From contig CM037590.1 of the NCBI GenBank assembly GCA_021018995.1, forward strand, positions 105,587,097 to 105,651,096: 64,000 bases of DNA. The letters run 5' to 3'. Each line of letters starts with the position of its first letter. The stretch's first letter is position 1. Shown here in pieces: positions 37,801-51,500 of this stretch. Source of the DNA: Chloranthus sessilifolius. Lineage: Eukaryota > Streptophyta > Magnoliopsida > Chloranthales > Chloranthaceae. The translations under genes were made by a program, and so were the position numbers. A model generated the notes under the pieces. The model was given only the letters and a program-made list of their open reading frames with translations. It had not been told where the DNA came from and made no database searches.

Positions 37801-40800
37801 AGCTGATTGCTATGGAGTTTGGTACCATGCCTAGTTTGTTGGGGGATTTGATTGGAAGGAAATTAAAGAGCTTTGGATGATAAGAATACAACTAGTTTGT
37901 TGATCAAACATGTTAAAGTGGTAATCTGATCAGCATTTGCAGTCACTAGGATTTTTAAGAGGTACAGGGGCGAGATAATAAGTAAATGGATGGAATGATC
38001 ACTAGTGATACTTCGACAGAGAGATGTGGGTTGAGTGGGACCCTCCACTGGAGGGAATATCGATTGTTTTCTTCAGGTAATAAGGGCAGACCATGGGATT
38101 TCCGCAGCTTAGTAGGAGATCAGAATGGTACTTTATATAATTTATTAAGCTGATTGACCGAAGCAGAACCATTGGGTTACTAAGGCTGTGCTTGCATAGC
38201 TCTCTACTAGCTCCCTGCCAGAGCAGGGTTTACCTGCTTTAGCAGGTTCCCTTTCTCTTTGCTAAATCCCTGCTACCTGCTTTAGCAGGTCCCCCTTCTC
38301 CTTCCTAACTCCCTACAGAGCAGGATTTACCTGTTCTAGCAGTTCTCCCCTGCCCTCTGCTCACTCCTTTCTAGAGCAGATAGGGAGCTGACAAAGAGCT
38401 ATACCAAAGGCAGCCTAAAAGGATCAAATGCTCTTATAGTCACCTGATATGAAAGGGTGAATCAATTAATTAAGGACCTGACTCTCCTCATCGTCATTTA
38501 AACACCAAAATGGTGTTTAATCAATCTTTCCCCATCAATGGTTTAAGACAAGGGTGATCTGAACCGTCAAAGTGCTAAAGCATAAATTGAAGTGCAACAG
38601 GCTCAAAAATGGTGTTTTAGGGAGATTCAAACCATCCGACTATGGACCATAAGTCCATAATATCAACCGTTGTTTTTAGTTTTAGTAGCTGATATTAAAG
38701 TTCATCAATCATATGGTTCACATCCACTTATAGGTGGGCTGAGACATGTTCAAATGACAGATTGCCACTTGGAGAATTTAGATTGATCACAGATGTGTGC
38801 CACATGGGATAATGATAGTCACACTTCAATGGTGTGAGATCACTAAACACCATTTTGGTGTTCAAATGTCGGTCAAGAGCATTATCTCATTAATTAATGC
38901 CATTGGATGGGCTCATGAAGGATTGACTCTTCCCTTGGGGGCTCGCTAAAGTGTTACCATTCGGCCTTAATGCAACCTTTGCACTTCGGGATATTTGGCA
39001 TTCCCTATGTTCTCAGGAAAATAAACAAAACATGGACGGCTAAGCAAATGGGGGAGGGTGGTTGAATAGAAGAAGATTGGAAATTTTGATAATTGAAGAC
39101 TAGGACTGTGGTTCATTACTGTTGCTTTGTATTTGTCATAAGCTTGGGCTGCTAAGTCTTCCGCATTGGCTAGGGTAATTTTTTCCCTTTCGAACATGTG
39201 TACCTCAATTAACATAAATAAATAATATGATTTAAAAGGAAGATGAACTTACATTGCAATCAAATGCAAATCTCCTGGCAAGCATAATAGCAGCATTCCG
39301 TTCTCGCTCCGTTTCAAAGGCTAACGTAAAGGACAATCCTTTCTTTGCTTGCAAAAACAATGCTTGGGCTGCAGCATTACCACCCCCTCTAACTCCACAC
39401 AGCTTGAGATTGAGCAAGCAAATCAATTCATATTAGAAATATCCCGACAACAATTTAGTTCCCTTTGAACACATTGAATGAATTCAAACTACATAGAGAA
39501 AACTAAGCATAAAGATACGATACAGAAATTCATATGGGGAGCAGGGATGTAACAATGCATTTCCAGAAACCCAGGACATGAATATGGATATAGGCATCTT
39601 GGTCATACTCATTATATGATATATTGTATGCTATTCAGGATTACCTGCATCGCAGAAGAGTATGGTTCTTTAGCCTTTGTAATTCTTCCTTTACGGAGTT
39701 TTATTCTCATCTTTCCAACGTGAAATGCATGAATAGAATGTGAAAGATAATCTTGTCCATTCATCTGGGTAACAACAACCTGGGCGAAACAACATAAGAA
39801 ATCACAGGAAGTAAGGTGAAAATGGGAGCTATCCATTGAAAACTAACGTATAATATACTATAATCTGAAAGCATGCAATAATTGGGTCACTATGATCAAG
39901 GTGGCAAACTCGGGGTACTGGGTATCAGTCCAATTTTTGGGCTGCTACGTATCAGCCAATAACGATACGGCATCGTTGATACCGAAGCCAATTTTTTTTT
40001 TCTTTTTAAAAAAGAATAAAAAATAAAAATAAATGATTGTAACAATCGAATTAATTCAAATTTCAGATTCAATATCATAACCGCATTATTCGTGACTTGA
40101 AAAAATTGAACAACAGCTAGTTATCCACCTAAAGTTCCAAATGAGATGAGGAATTGGTCAACCTCCACAACCCCAACGTGTTGGATGAGTGCACTCCAAA
40201 AAATTAAAAAAAAAACAAGAGAAAGATAATGGCCCGTCACACCAAAGTGAGCCACATCTGATACAAAAGATCAAGTGGCAAAGTAGAGGGACACAACTCT
40301 TGGATGTCAAGTTTCTTATCACTAAGTACATACCTCAAGAAACCCATAATTTATCATGAGAATTCCAAATCAATTTCCTATCATCCAATATTAACCCCAG
40401 GGTGGAAATTTTGTACCATAGGGATTTATATAAAATTGTTTTCCTTGCACTAAAAAAATGAATACAATTGGCCATAGCAAGAGAAGCATCAGTTTCTTAA
40501 GCAAAGGTCAAAATATAGAGTTTTGAGGAACCCAGAAAAGAGTGAAGAGGAGATGCCATTAGGTATTTAAGAAACATTTTATCAGCTATAGGATTCTGAA
40601 CGCTAGTTGGGCTTCACTAAAGCATTTAAAAAACTAGCTGAGGAGGGTATCCCACGAAGTGAGAAGGAATTCGGTTTAGGTACTAGCAAAATCCAACCAC
40701 ACTTAATATCCAAGGACTAGGCAGAATCCCCCATATAGGGGGCAACTCGGCAAGTACATATCGATTTTGGTGGACTTCCTCAACATTGGTTTCAATGTAA

Positions 40801-43800
40801 TGATTTTGGTATAGGACTCGGCCCAAAAACACACCCATACACACTCGAGTGACTCATTTTGGTGAAGCAACTCGACCGAGTTAATTCGATGTTGGTGACA
40901 AAGTACAGTTTTGGCTGTGGCTGATTCCTACACTGAACCGTGGTATCAAACAAACCAGACACTACAAACAAGAGTACTGCTTAGTTTAAGAATTAAATTA
41001 GGGAAACAGTTTAAGGCAATAGGTAGGTAAGTCAAAGAAAGTTGCGCCGTTTCCATACAAATAGAAAAAGGGGGCTTGTTTACAGGGCAGGATGGAAAAT
41101 CATGAAGACTAATGTAAGAAATGGAAATATTTCTTCCCATAAAACTAGAGGAATTGGTGATGATGATGATGAGATGATGTAGACAAATTGATGGAATGTG
41201 TTGGATATAATGTATGTCGTATATGTTTATTTTAACCGTAGGTTTGTGTCTAGTTAAGATTAGTTGTGGGTTTAGTCCCACAGTGAGAAAAAATGGTTAT
41301 TGTGTCTAGTCTGCCCTCTATATAAAAGGCCTATCTCATTTTAACTTCTATTATCAAGTACGGAACAATGTATCTCTAAAGTACTTTGCACTCTCTCTCT
41401 CCCTAACATGATAATCACGAATCAGGCTATTTACTTTAGGTTATTTATCTTCTTAGTTTGCAGTATTTTAGATTTGAAGTTGGCACCAAAGTGGGTTCAT
41501 TTCCCTTTCAATTTTTTTGTTCCAATGTCGATATCTTGGTATTGTCTGATATATGCTCTGGACATTGCTGCCACATCAGATCTTTGTGCATCAAAGCCAT
41601 GGCATTCTATTGGTTTGTGTGTTCCCCAACATGCATGTTGCTCCTTCTTTCACCTCCATTTTTATGTTTTTGTAGCCACCATAACCTCTGATGTTGCTAT
41701 GTTTTCTTTATCATCCGCCTTCAATCAGCTAGGCATTTTATCCACTCGATCTCCATCATTCATAATCTGATTGCCTAGTACTAGAGCAGCACCTTGCATT
41801 TACGTCTCAAAAATTAAATAAATAATAAGAAATTTCCCTAGGTTAAAGTTTGCCAAAAGCTAGCCACCCAGAATCAGCCCGGAAAGATATGGGTTTCACA
41901 GATCTCAATCTATCACTTTTTGGGCATAAGCATTTTTCCAAAACAACTTTGGAGTAGTTGTCAAGGTTTTTCATAGAATTTAGTGGTGGATGGAAAAGAG
42001 AGGCGTATAGCCTATTTTTCCCCATTATGGTCAAATCATTGGCTAAAGTAGGTGCAAAGAGGGTATAGGTCGACGGATTTTTCCCATAGAATCCTGCGAT
42101 TGTGTTTGTTTGTTGCTTTGTTGCTGATTTGAGGAGTTGGATTAATGCAGAACCAAATACTTAACCATACTTTCATTGGTAGAAATGAAGGCATAACTTT
42201 GGAACAATAAAAAATATATATATAAGAAATGATTTTGAATCTCATAGAAGATTATAAGAAGTTCATTCTTCGGGTTGATGTTTCAATTGTGCAGGACAGT
42301 CCCTTCCAAACTAGGAAACAAGGATTCTAGTGATAGATCTTGTTCACTAGCCTAGGGCATAAAACAACACTCACGAGGGCTCGATTACCTTCTAAGGTTT
42401 AAAAGAAAGATGGGTTCAAATAAGGTTAATTTTAATTTACAACAGTTAGCCACAAATTATGTGGCATTTCATCTGGTTTGACCTTTTTGAAACTGAGATC
42501 TATTATTTCAGATTTCAGGAAATTTATGGATTAGAAGTAGATTAAATTTCCTTAGGAAATATACCCCATGGAATCACGAAGGTTTCAAAAGGGGATAAAT
42601 CCTAAACCAAATCAAGATTCACAAGGTTAATATCAGACATAATCCTTATTAGTTTGGAGAGATTCAAGAAATTTTCAAGAAAAATTCAAAGTTCCAAGAT
42701 TAAAGATTTAAAGATGTAAAGAATTCAAATGCATCCCACGTCACTGTAATAGCTAGAGATTGATCTTCAAAACTGATATGAGGTGTGAATTCTCTGATTG
42801 CAGAAATGTCATTTCTTCTCCCAAAGATGGCGACGCACCAGGGTTGTTTATTTCGCTTTTGTATGCATCATTGTAGTGGACTTGCTGGCAATGATAGAGT
42901 TTGCAGGTCATAAACACCATCCCTGCCACCTCCAACACTGTCCCTACCACGTCGAAGGGATTTCGTAGTTAAGGGGATGAAGTATTGGGTTTTCTGTGTT
43001 ACGTAATTCGTATATGATGTAATTAGCAGTGAAATACATAATTCAGACAAAAACATGATTGAAATTTTTGAACCCAGACCTTATGATTCGGAAATCCAAC
43101 CAAGATTAATAAACTGGAAAGATTTAAAAATACCTACACAATGGTTATGAACGAAGAGAAACAGTTATTGATTTAAAAGCAAAATATGTTTCTATTTGGC
43201 TTATGATAAAAAATTCATTATTCCTAAAATTATTTATTTTCCAAACATGCATGACAATTTTTTGTTAGGTAACAATTTCATAACCGCCTATTTACCAATG
43301 ACCTTAACTATTGGCTCCATTGGTCTTTCTCTCAAAGAAGATTTGGTCCACATTCCACTTCTTCAAGTCCATAACCCTAAATGTCACAAAGGCTTTGCCC
43401 CCAGCAAGCGTGGCAAGGTTACACAAAATATTAACAGATTACACAAAATATTAACTTAATTACTCAAAATCATTGGCTATTCTCCCTTCTCAAAGAAAAT
43501 TTTAGTGACAACCCACTAAAATTATGACATAAAAGTCCTTGGTACTGTACCATAACATTAAAAGATTCTAATATCATAATTAGGTTAAAACCTATGGTCT
43601 ATACAAAAATAAACATAGATGAATTTGAGATACAAATCAAAGATTTATTAGAGAAAAAACTCATTGAATCTACAAAAAACCCTCATTCTAGCCCTGCATT
43701 TTTAATAAGAAATCATGTTGAAATAAAGCGCGGAAAAGCTAGAATGGTTTTAAATTATAAAAGATTAAATAAAAATTAAGAACTTGATGGAAATTTTATT

Positions 43801-46800
43801 CCACGAAAAGATGTTTTGATTAATCAAATCAAAGGATCAAAATTTTTCAGTAAATTTGACTGTCAATCGGGATATTCGCAATTAAAGTTAGATGATAAAT
43901 CAAAATCATTAACTGCTTTTAGTACCCCTTGTGAACATTATCAATGGAATGTCATGCCAATTGGTCTGAATACTACTCCACAAATATATCATAAATGGAT
44001 GGATTCGATTTGTGCTCCCTATAAACAATTTTGTGTAGTATATATAGATTATATAATAGTGTTTTCTAAAACAAGAGAAGCACACAAAAAACATTTAAAG
44101 TAAATGTGTGATATTTTTCAAAAACATGGAATTATCCTTTTACCTTCAAAATTAGAAGTTGAAAAAGAATCAATAGAATTTTTACATCTTATTCTAACCT
44201 ATGATAGTCTAAAATTACAAGATCATATTATCATAAAAATAAGAAATTTTCTTGAAGAGGTAACTGATAAAAAACAGTTACAAAGTCTTTTAGGATTATT
44301 AAATTATGGAAGAAATTATTTAAACAATTTAACAGAAAAAGAAAAATCTTTAATAAATAAATTGAAAAAAGAAGTAGAATTTACATGGACAGAACAAGAT
44401 AAGGATCTACTAAAACAAATAAAACAAGAGATCTAAGATTGTCCTACAGTTTATCTTCCACAAACCGGAGATAAATTAATCCTAGAAACAGATGCTTTGG
44501 ATAATTGTTGGGGATGTGTCTTGAAGGCTATTCCTGCAAAAGATTGGGAAGAAAAAGACTCTTGTCATTCTAATGGGATAAAACCAAGAAAATCACCTTT
44601 AACAAAAAAGGTACAAAGTAAAGAAAAATTATGTGGTTGTAATTCTGAAAAATTTAAACCAAATGAAAAAGAATTATATTAAATTTGAAAAAGAATTATT
44701 AGCTATAAAACTTGCTCTTAAAAGATTTCACATTTACTTAGCCCCTGAAATTTTAATTGTAAGAATTGATAACAAAGTAGTTCGAGATTTTTTAATAAAT
44801 AAGCAAGATATTTTAGATGGAAGAAGACTGAAATGGTATAATCAAATAGTTCTTTATACTTTTGAAGTCGAACATGTTAAAGGTAGTACTAACGTTTTGG
44901 CTGATTTCTTAAGCAGAGATCCAAGTTTAAACCACTAACCAAAGTAGGCATATTTACTGTAGGAAGAAGATTTATGTTACCACTAAACCAGTGGATTTTA
45001 CTCTGTAAAAGACAAAGGATGAGAAAAGAAGGAAACTCTTCTTCTTCGCTACCTCAGCCACCACCATTCATAAGAAAAACTTATCTTGTGTTGAGAGGTC
45101 ACCAGCCTGGACTCTATACCTCTTGGCTAGCTTGTCAAAAACAAGTTACCAACTTCTCAAATTCCCTGTAGCAGAATAAGTTCAAACCTATATCATGAAA
45201 TCAATGGAGCTTGGAAAAGCCAACTCCTAGATTATAAAAAATAATTTAGGCGTCATATGAGCAACCTGGCTCATAAAATCTTAGAAAAAGAACAGAAGTT
45301 AGAAAAATTACAAGATAGTTTGAATGCCTTAGTTAAATCCATAGCATGGGATTCTGAAACTTTTTCAGAAAACTTTTCTATTGAAAAAATAAATCATTTT
45401 TTAGAAATAACAGATCTTATGGATTCAAATTATCCTGATCCTATTTTTCACAAACTAAAACGAATTTGTTTGTTTGAAAAAATAAAACAGTGATATCAGT
45501 AACCCACTGATAGCACAGATTGAAGATCAAGAAATTAAGATTAAACATATCTTAATGGACAATTATAATCTGGCTCATTTAAAAATTGACAATTTTGGGA
45601 GAAAATACTCATAACAATGAGTCAGATTATAATTGTTCATTAAATCATTGTTAATTTAATCTTCATTTCGAATCTAATATTTATTTCAAACAAACAAATT
45701 CGTTTTTGGTTGTGAAAAATATAGATAAGAATCATAGTCTAAAAATAGAAATTTTTAAAAGTTGAGAATCTCATGCTATGAATATTAACTTAGGACATAT
45801 CATTTCTTTTATCATTTAAAAGTTGGCTTTTCCAAGCTCTATTGATTTCATGATATAGGTCTGCACTTATTCCAAGATTATAAAAATCAGGGACATTGTT
45901 CAATGTAATGCTAGTTTGTTCTAGCAGATATTGCGATTGTTATACTTGATATAAAGTGAACGCTGATTTAGCTTCACTAAACGACTCATGAACTTGGTAC
46001 AGGGAATTTGGGAAGTTGGTAACGTGTTTTTGGCAAGTTAGCCAAGAGGTATAGAGTCCAGAATAGTGACCTCTCAACACAACATAAGTTTTTCTTATGA
46101 ATGATGGTAACTGAGGTAGAGAAGAAGAGGAGGAACTTCCTTCTTTTCTCATCCTTTGTCTTTTACAGAGTAAAATCCCTTATTTTAGTGATAATATCTT
46201 CTCTGTAAATATGCCTACTTTGGTTAGAATAAGTTGTAAATTCTATTGATCTCTTTTAAAAGACTATATGTTGAAGTTTAAAGAAAATTTCATGTTTTAC
46301 ATATAATTTAAAATATTTTTAGAATTTACCTTGTTTTAAAAATTTGTTATCATCAATATATACTAACAATTAATTTATTCAATGCCTTTGACTCTAATAG
46401 GATGATGCATCTTCTGGAGTCTTGGAGGTCGTGATCAATGGTGTTGCCAATTGATAGAGCCTTTAACAAACTTCTTTTCCTACATAATTTAACCGCAATA
46501 TCTAATCATGTAGGGCTTGATGTCGAAGATCCTATCTCTTTCATAATTTGATCATATTTGATTCAATGGCTGTCTATCAAAAACTAAAAATCGCACCTAA
46601 CACATTGGTTTGTATCATCCCAAATAAATAAAAACAGGTATTTAAAATCAGGCTCGCATCAAGATGGTTTGGGCAATGTCTTATCACCTGATATTTTAGT
46701 CAATGTCTTCTAACTCTTACAGTGTTTGGTAGGATGAATTGACACTAGAAAAGACTTTGAGGTGAGACGAGGAATTGGCATGTCAAATAAATTGATTTTT

Positions 46801-48514
46801 TAATTCTCATGAGGTTTCTATATAAGACATTAAGAACATGAATGCTTTCAGTTATTGATCACGGTATGGAATCCAAACAAAAGGATAAAATGGTATTAGT
46901 TTTATTTCTAAATCAAACTAAAGCATTTACAAAGATCAATGGTCAATTGCAAAGAAACAATCATCTTTTAGATGTGAAAGAATAAGCTTTCACAGTTGCA
47001 TTAAGGATATACATGTCCCAAACAGGCTTAACTACTATTATTTTATAATGCTACAATAAAAGGCTGCCATGTGATAACATACAAATATTTTGAAATAAAA
47101 ATGATCAATAAATGACAATGATTACAATTTAAAAAAGAAAAAAAAATGCGAACATCCCAATAATTTCAGAGCTTGTAAGATAAAAATATCAGAAATTCGC
47201 ATCACTATAATTATTATCAAGTTGTCCAATCAAATTTCATCACATTCTAACAAGACAACCAGCTAATGCCAATAGTAAACACGAGTCACCGGGATAGAAA
47301 AATATTGAGACGTGACAATTAGAATGCATACATTGAACTCGGTGTCATGTTTCCTTACAAGAGCTTCAACATAGCTTCCCAAGCCTGGAGCTGGTAAAGA
47401 CAACCAGGTCAATAAATTATAACAAAATCAAAGGTGTTATTAATATTTCAAACAAAATTATAACTAAATGAATGAAGCGTGAAAAAAGAAACGAAAGAAA
47501 AAATGTCATCTGGTGCAGTGGGAAGGGTGAGGGTGGCGTTATATCACAACTTCTTACCAATACTCTCACCGGTATCATTCTGGTAGCTACTAGGAGTTTG
47601 TATGGGGTATTGGTACCTATACTGGCACAATACGGCGAAAAAGGTTTCGTGCACATTTAATGCTCGTACAATACTAGTACATCAACAACTTTTTGTGCAG
47701 TATAGGTTCAACATAGGTACGAAATTGGTAATAAATAGATATGATGCGTACAACAAGATACAAAGTAGGTAAGATATAGGTATGATATTTGTATGACAAG
47801 TATTACATAGATATAACATAGGCACGATATTGGTATATCCTTGATTTTTCTTTTTCCAGCATATAGAATATTTTACAGTTTTAGGTAAACATGATATTTA
47901 TGCTATCAATTTAGATTAATAAATTGTTTGACATCAGAGTGAGAAACATGAATAAATTCCTCAGTCAATGGGTAAGAAAATTAGAAAACACATGATTAAT
48001 TGGTTTATTTATATTATATACTGATAATTTATCATCTAATCAACCAACAATTAATGAGTTTATATGATAATGTAGTAGAATCTTATTATTAGAAACATAT
48101 CCACAATGCAAGTTCATTCCATGATTACACAATATAAAGTTAGTGAACAAATAGAAATAACAAGAAATCACATCCATCAAGCATGCATAAAAGTCAAAGA
48201 CAGTCTTCTCATTCGAATCCAATCCTTAATATAAGAGAGGTGCAAAATACCAAAATAACAACACACATACACACACCCTAAACCTGTTCATTGTGAGGTT
48301 AGAATCGTCCCCCGACAATACTTTAAGGGCCATTTTCGTAAAATTATGAGGGACATTTTAGTAAAACACCTCATTTATTGCAACTACATGCACCTCATAT
48401 TTAATTGAACTTTACTAAATTGTCTCTTATAATCTTACAAAAATGCCCTTTAATATGGGTATTATTTTATGGGGATGATGCTAACCTCACAATAAAGAGG
48501 GTGAGATTAGCATT

Positions 48515-48577
<63 letters not shown>

Positions 48578-51500
48578 TGATAACTGGGGAAATGCGTCAA
48601 GACATAGCCCTAGAGGGCTGCACCCCGACGCCAGATCATATGCCATGATCAACCCAAAACAAAACCCGTTTTGGGCTGCTCAGCCATGGGGCATGTGATT
48701 GTTTAAAAAAATTATCTTTTTTCCAATTTTTTTGGCATTCATTTGATGGGTCAAAGATAAGGAAATGCCCAACCAACTTGGTGCATTGATTTTGGGCTCC
48801 TTTAATCACATTTTCAATGGTGATGGTGCATCAGATCTTGCCTAAATTTTATGAGTGGTACCTGATCAATCTAGTCTAAGTTGTCGTGGCAACTAATCCT
48901 CGTAATGGGTGCCACATTGTGGCCATCTGACGTGGACGAAGCCCTCAGGGTTGCGTCTGGACGTATAGTTCCGAGGCAATATATATAAAAATATATCAGC
49001 ATTCTCTACCCTCGAAACCCTCCTAGCAAATAAACTTCCTCAAAGATAACAAGGTAACTAATCAACACCTTATCATCCTCTTTCAAACTACATTCCCACG
49101 GTCCCACCAATGATCTCAACACAGTATTTAAGAATTTAAGAATGCTATTAAATGGCAGTTACTTCACATACTACTTTATTAAAATTACTTAGGAAATGGA
49201 ATCATCACATTGCACTGTGTACATTGAAGGCCATAAGAAACAAAAATAAGCACTAGAGCAAATACAAACCAGGATCTAAGGGACCGGTGGTGGTGATTCT
49301 GTGTCTTTGACCATTTGAAACAATTTCTGCTTCCAAAAATCGCCCGACATCAAAAGGATCTGGAGCATAAACTGATTTTGTGGCTCCTACATGTCATTGA
49401 AAGATGATTAAATGATATAAGAACAAGTAATAAATGATAGGAAAAATGCTTGGTCTGTCAAGTGTGATGACACAGGTTCAAGTCCAGAGAGCAGCCACTG
49501 TGTGTAAAAGCCAGGCGTTCTGTGTACCCCTCAACCCATCCCAGAACCCACATGTATGGGACCAGCACTGGGTAATGACCTTTCTAATAAATGATAGGAA
49601 GAAACTAAGAAACATTGACCCCTAATAGGTAAGGAGAATAAATAGGGAGGCCTGGGAATAAGAAATGACATAAAATGTCCAAACATCTGCTTTAAATAGA
49701 AGAGAAGATAAAATTACAATTTAGGAAGAATAAATTTACCATATTGCTAGAGAGAACAAATAAATAACAGAAAAGGATTAGGTAAACTTTTCAATTACTA
49801 GGATTATTTACTTTCCAACAGAAAGATGGAGATACCCTAACAAAAAGTACATTCATTATGACCCACAATTCAACAAGAGAATAAGTTTCTACCATAACAA
49901 ATAGTATTTTCATTATGAAAACACAATAGCAAGTTTCAAAGTGTTGGCAGATAACGATACATTATCAATATCTGGCCTGGCCAATGCCGGTACCCGCCTA
50001 GGTATCGGTATCACCCAAGTATTGGACGATACTGTCGATACATGTAAAGTACTGGTATCAGCTGATATATGTCGAGATAATTTTCTTTGTTTTTTGGATT
50101 CACCCCATATCAGTTAACACGCATCGGCCGATAAATATGGGCATTGAACGATACAAGGACCGAAACAGAGATTTAAATCTTGCTCAATGGCGCCCACTAT
50201 AATCTTTTTCCTAAAAATAAAGAAAAAACAATCAAATTTAATGCTGGCATTTAGGACAGAATCATAAGCAAAATGAATGTAATTCAATATTAAGAGTGCC
50301 CCCATTGGATCTGCAAGGAAAGGCTGGCCCTTGAATAACTTCAACTTTCTAAGCTTCCAGAAGCAGACACCACGACATGATAAACACCTAAACAGCAAAT
50401 CTATAGACAAAATTCTGTTTCTTGCTTATTGAATAATTTACTGCCCATAGCGATAATGACAAATGTATCTCTAACAATAAAAGAATACAATATGATGAGT
50501 ACAAGACTTCGTTGACATGCAAGATCATTGTGTAGGAAGTTTCAGTTTAGGAACTGAGCTGATACATGAGCCTCTATTTTACAACCTCAATGACAGATCT
50601 GACTCACAAACCTGGTTTTGTTGGCTTCAGTTGCAACTAAAACAAAACCAAGGAAATCATGGGTCAAAATCTTGGTTTACCGATACACATCAAGCACCTG
50701 TCAGCCTCAAAAGTCAAAACTGATATGTATCAGTGGATCGGATGATTCATATCACTTTATCAATCATACGATATATTGATTTATAAATTTTAAAGTATTT
50801 CAAAATAATTCATTTCATATTTTTTAAATTTTCTTCTTAAGATTAGCTACGTTTTATGCAACATACTATGGCTTTTAGCTATTTTTGTTAAAAAGATTGG
50901 CAAAATTTTAAAAATATATACATAAAGGTTTGAAAAGGTCATAAAAATGAAACCAATTCTTTTAAAAAAAAGGATCTTCTGGCATACTATGATTGTTATG
51001 CACAATTAGACATGTACCAAGGATATCATGGGTCAAAATCTTGGTTTACCAATACACATCAAGCACCTGTCACCCTCAAAAGTCAAAATTGATATGTATC
51101 AGATGATTCATATCACTTTATCAATCATACGATATATTGATTTAAAAATTTTAAAATATTTCAAAATAATTTCTTCTAAATATTAGCTATTTTTTATGCA
51201 ACATACTATAGCTTTTAGCTATTTTTGTTTAAAAGATTGGCAAAATATTTTTTTTTTAAATACATTAAAGGTTGAAAAGGTCATAAAAATGAAGCCAGTT
51301 TTTTTTTTGATCCGTAATTGATAATACAAAAGCTACAAACAACAAAAAGGAGAACACCCTGCACCAGTGTTGGAATGACTTCTCCTATACAGACATTATC
51401 GCGGGTCCCAAGGCCCTGACTCTATCCTGGACTGGTCACTGTCCGATGGAACCCATAGGTCAACCAGGTCCACAATGTTTTTTACAATGGCCCCCACCGG

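Larger units (their letters stand above)
44937..46225. repeat. Inverted repeat of pararetrovirus sequence, about 1.3 kb
   Basis: The left arm 44937-45579 starts AACCAAAGTAGGCATATTTA. The right arm 45615-46225, read on the minus strand, starts the same way at 46225. Shared blocks, in mirrored order, are about 44937-45173 with 46225-46015, 45187-45230 with 45870-45828, and 45440-45579 with 45720-45615. Each arm has indels relative to the other, including about 120 bp (near 45880-46000) found only in the right arm. The loop is about 35 bases (45580-45614). Confidence 0.88.

Noticed and set aside
38967-39203. Frame reading VHMFEREKITLANAEDLAAQ as the last SCAB exon
   Set aside because: The intron to the previous exon would be 49 bases, shorter than plant introns normally are, and the tail does not resemble SCAB. 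The exon at 15648-15604 matches the expected tail and phase.
41412-41770. 120-residue plus-strand frame starting MIITNQAIYFRLF
   Set aside because: Hydrophobic, no recognisable domain, directly after a candidate LTR and within an intron; likely chance.
48405-48698. Frame reading through (IY)n
   Set aside because: Generated by the AT microsatellite.
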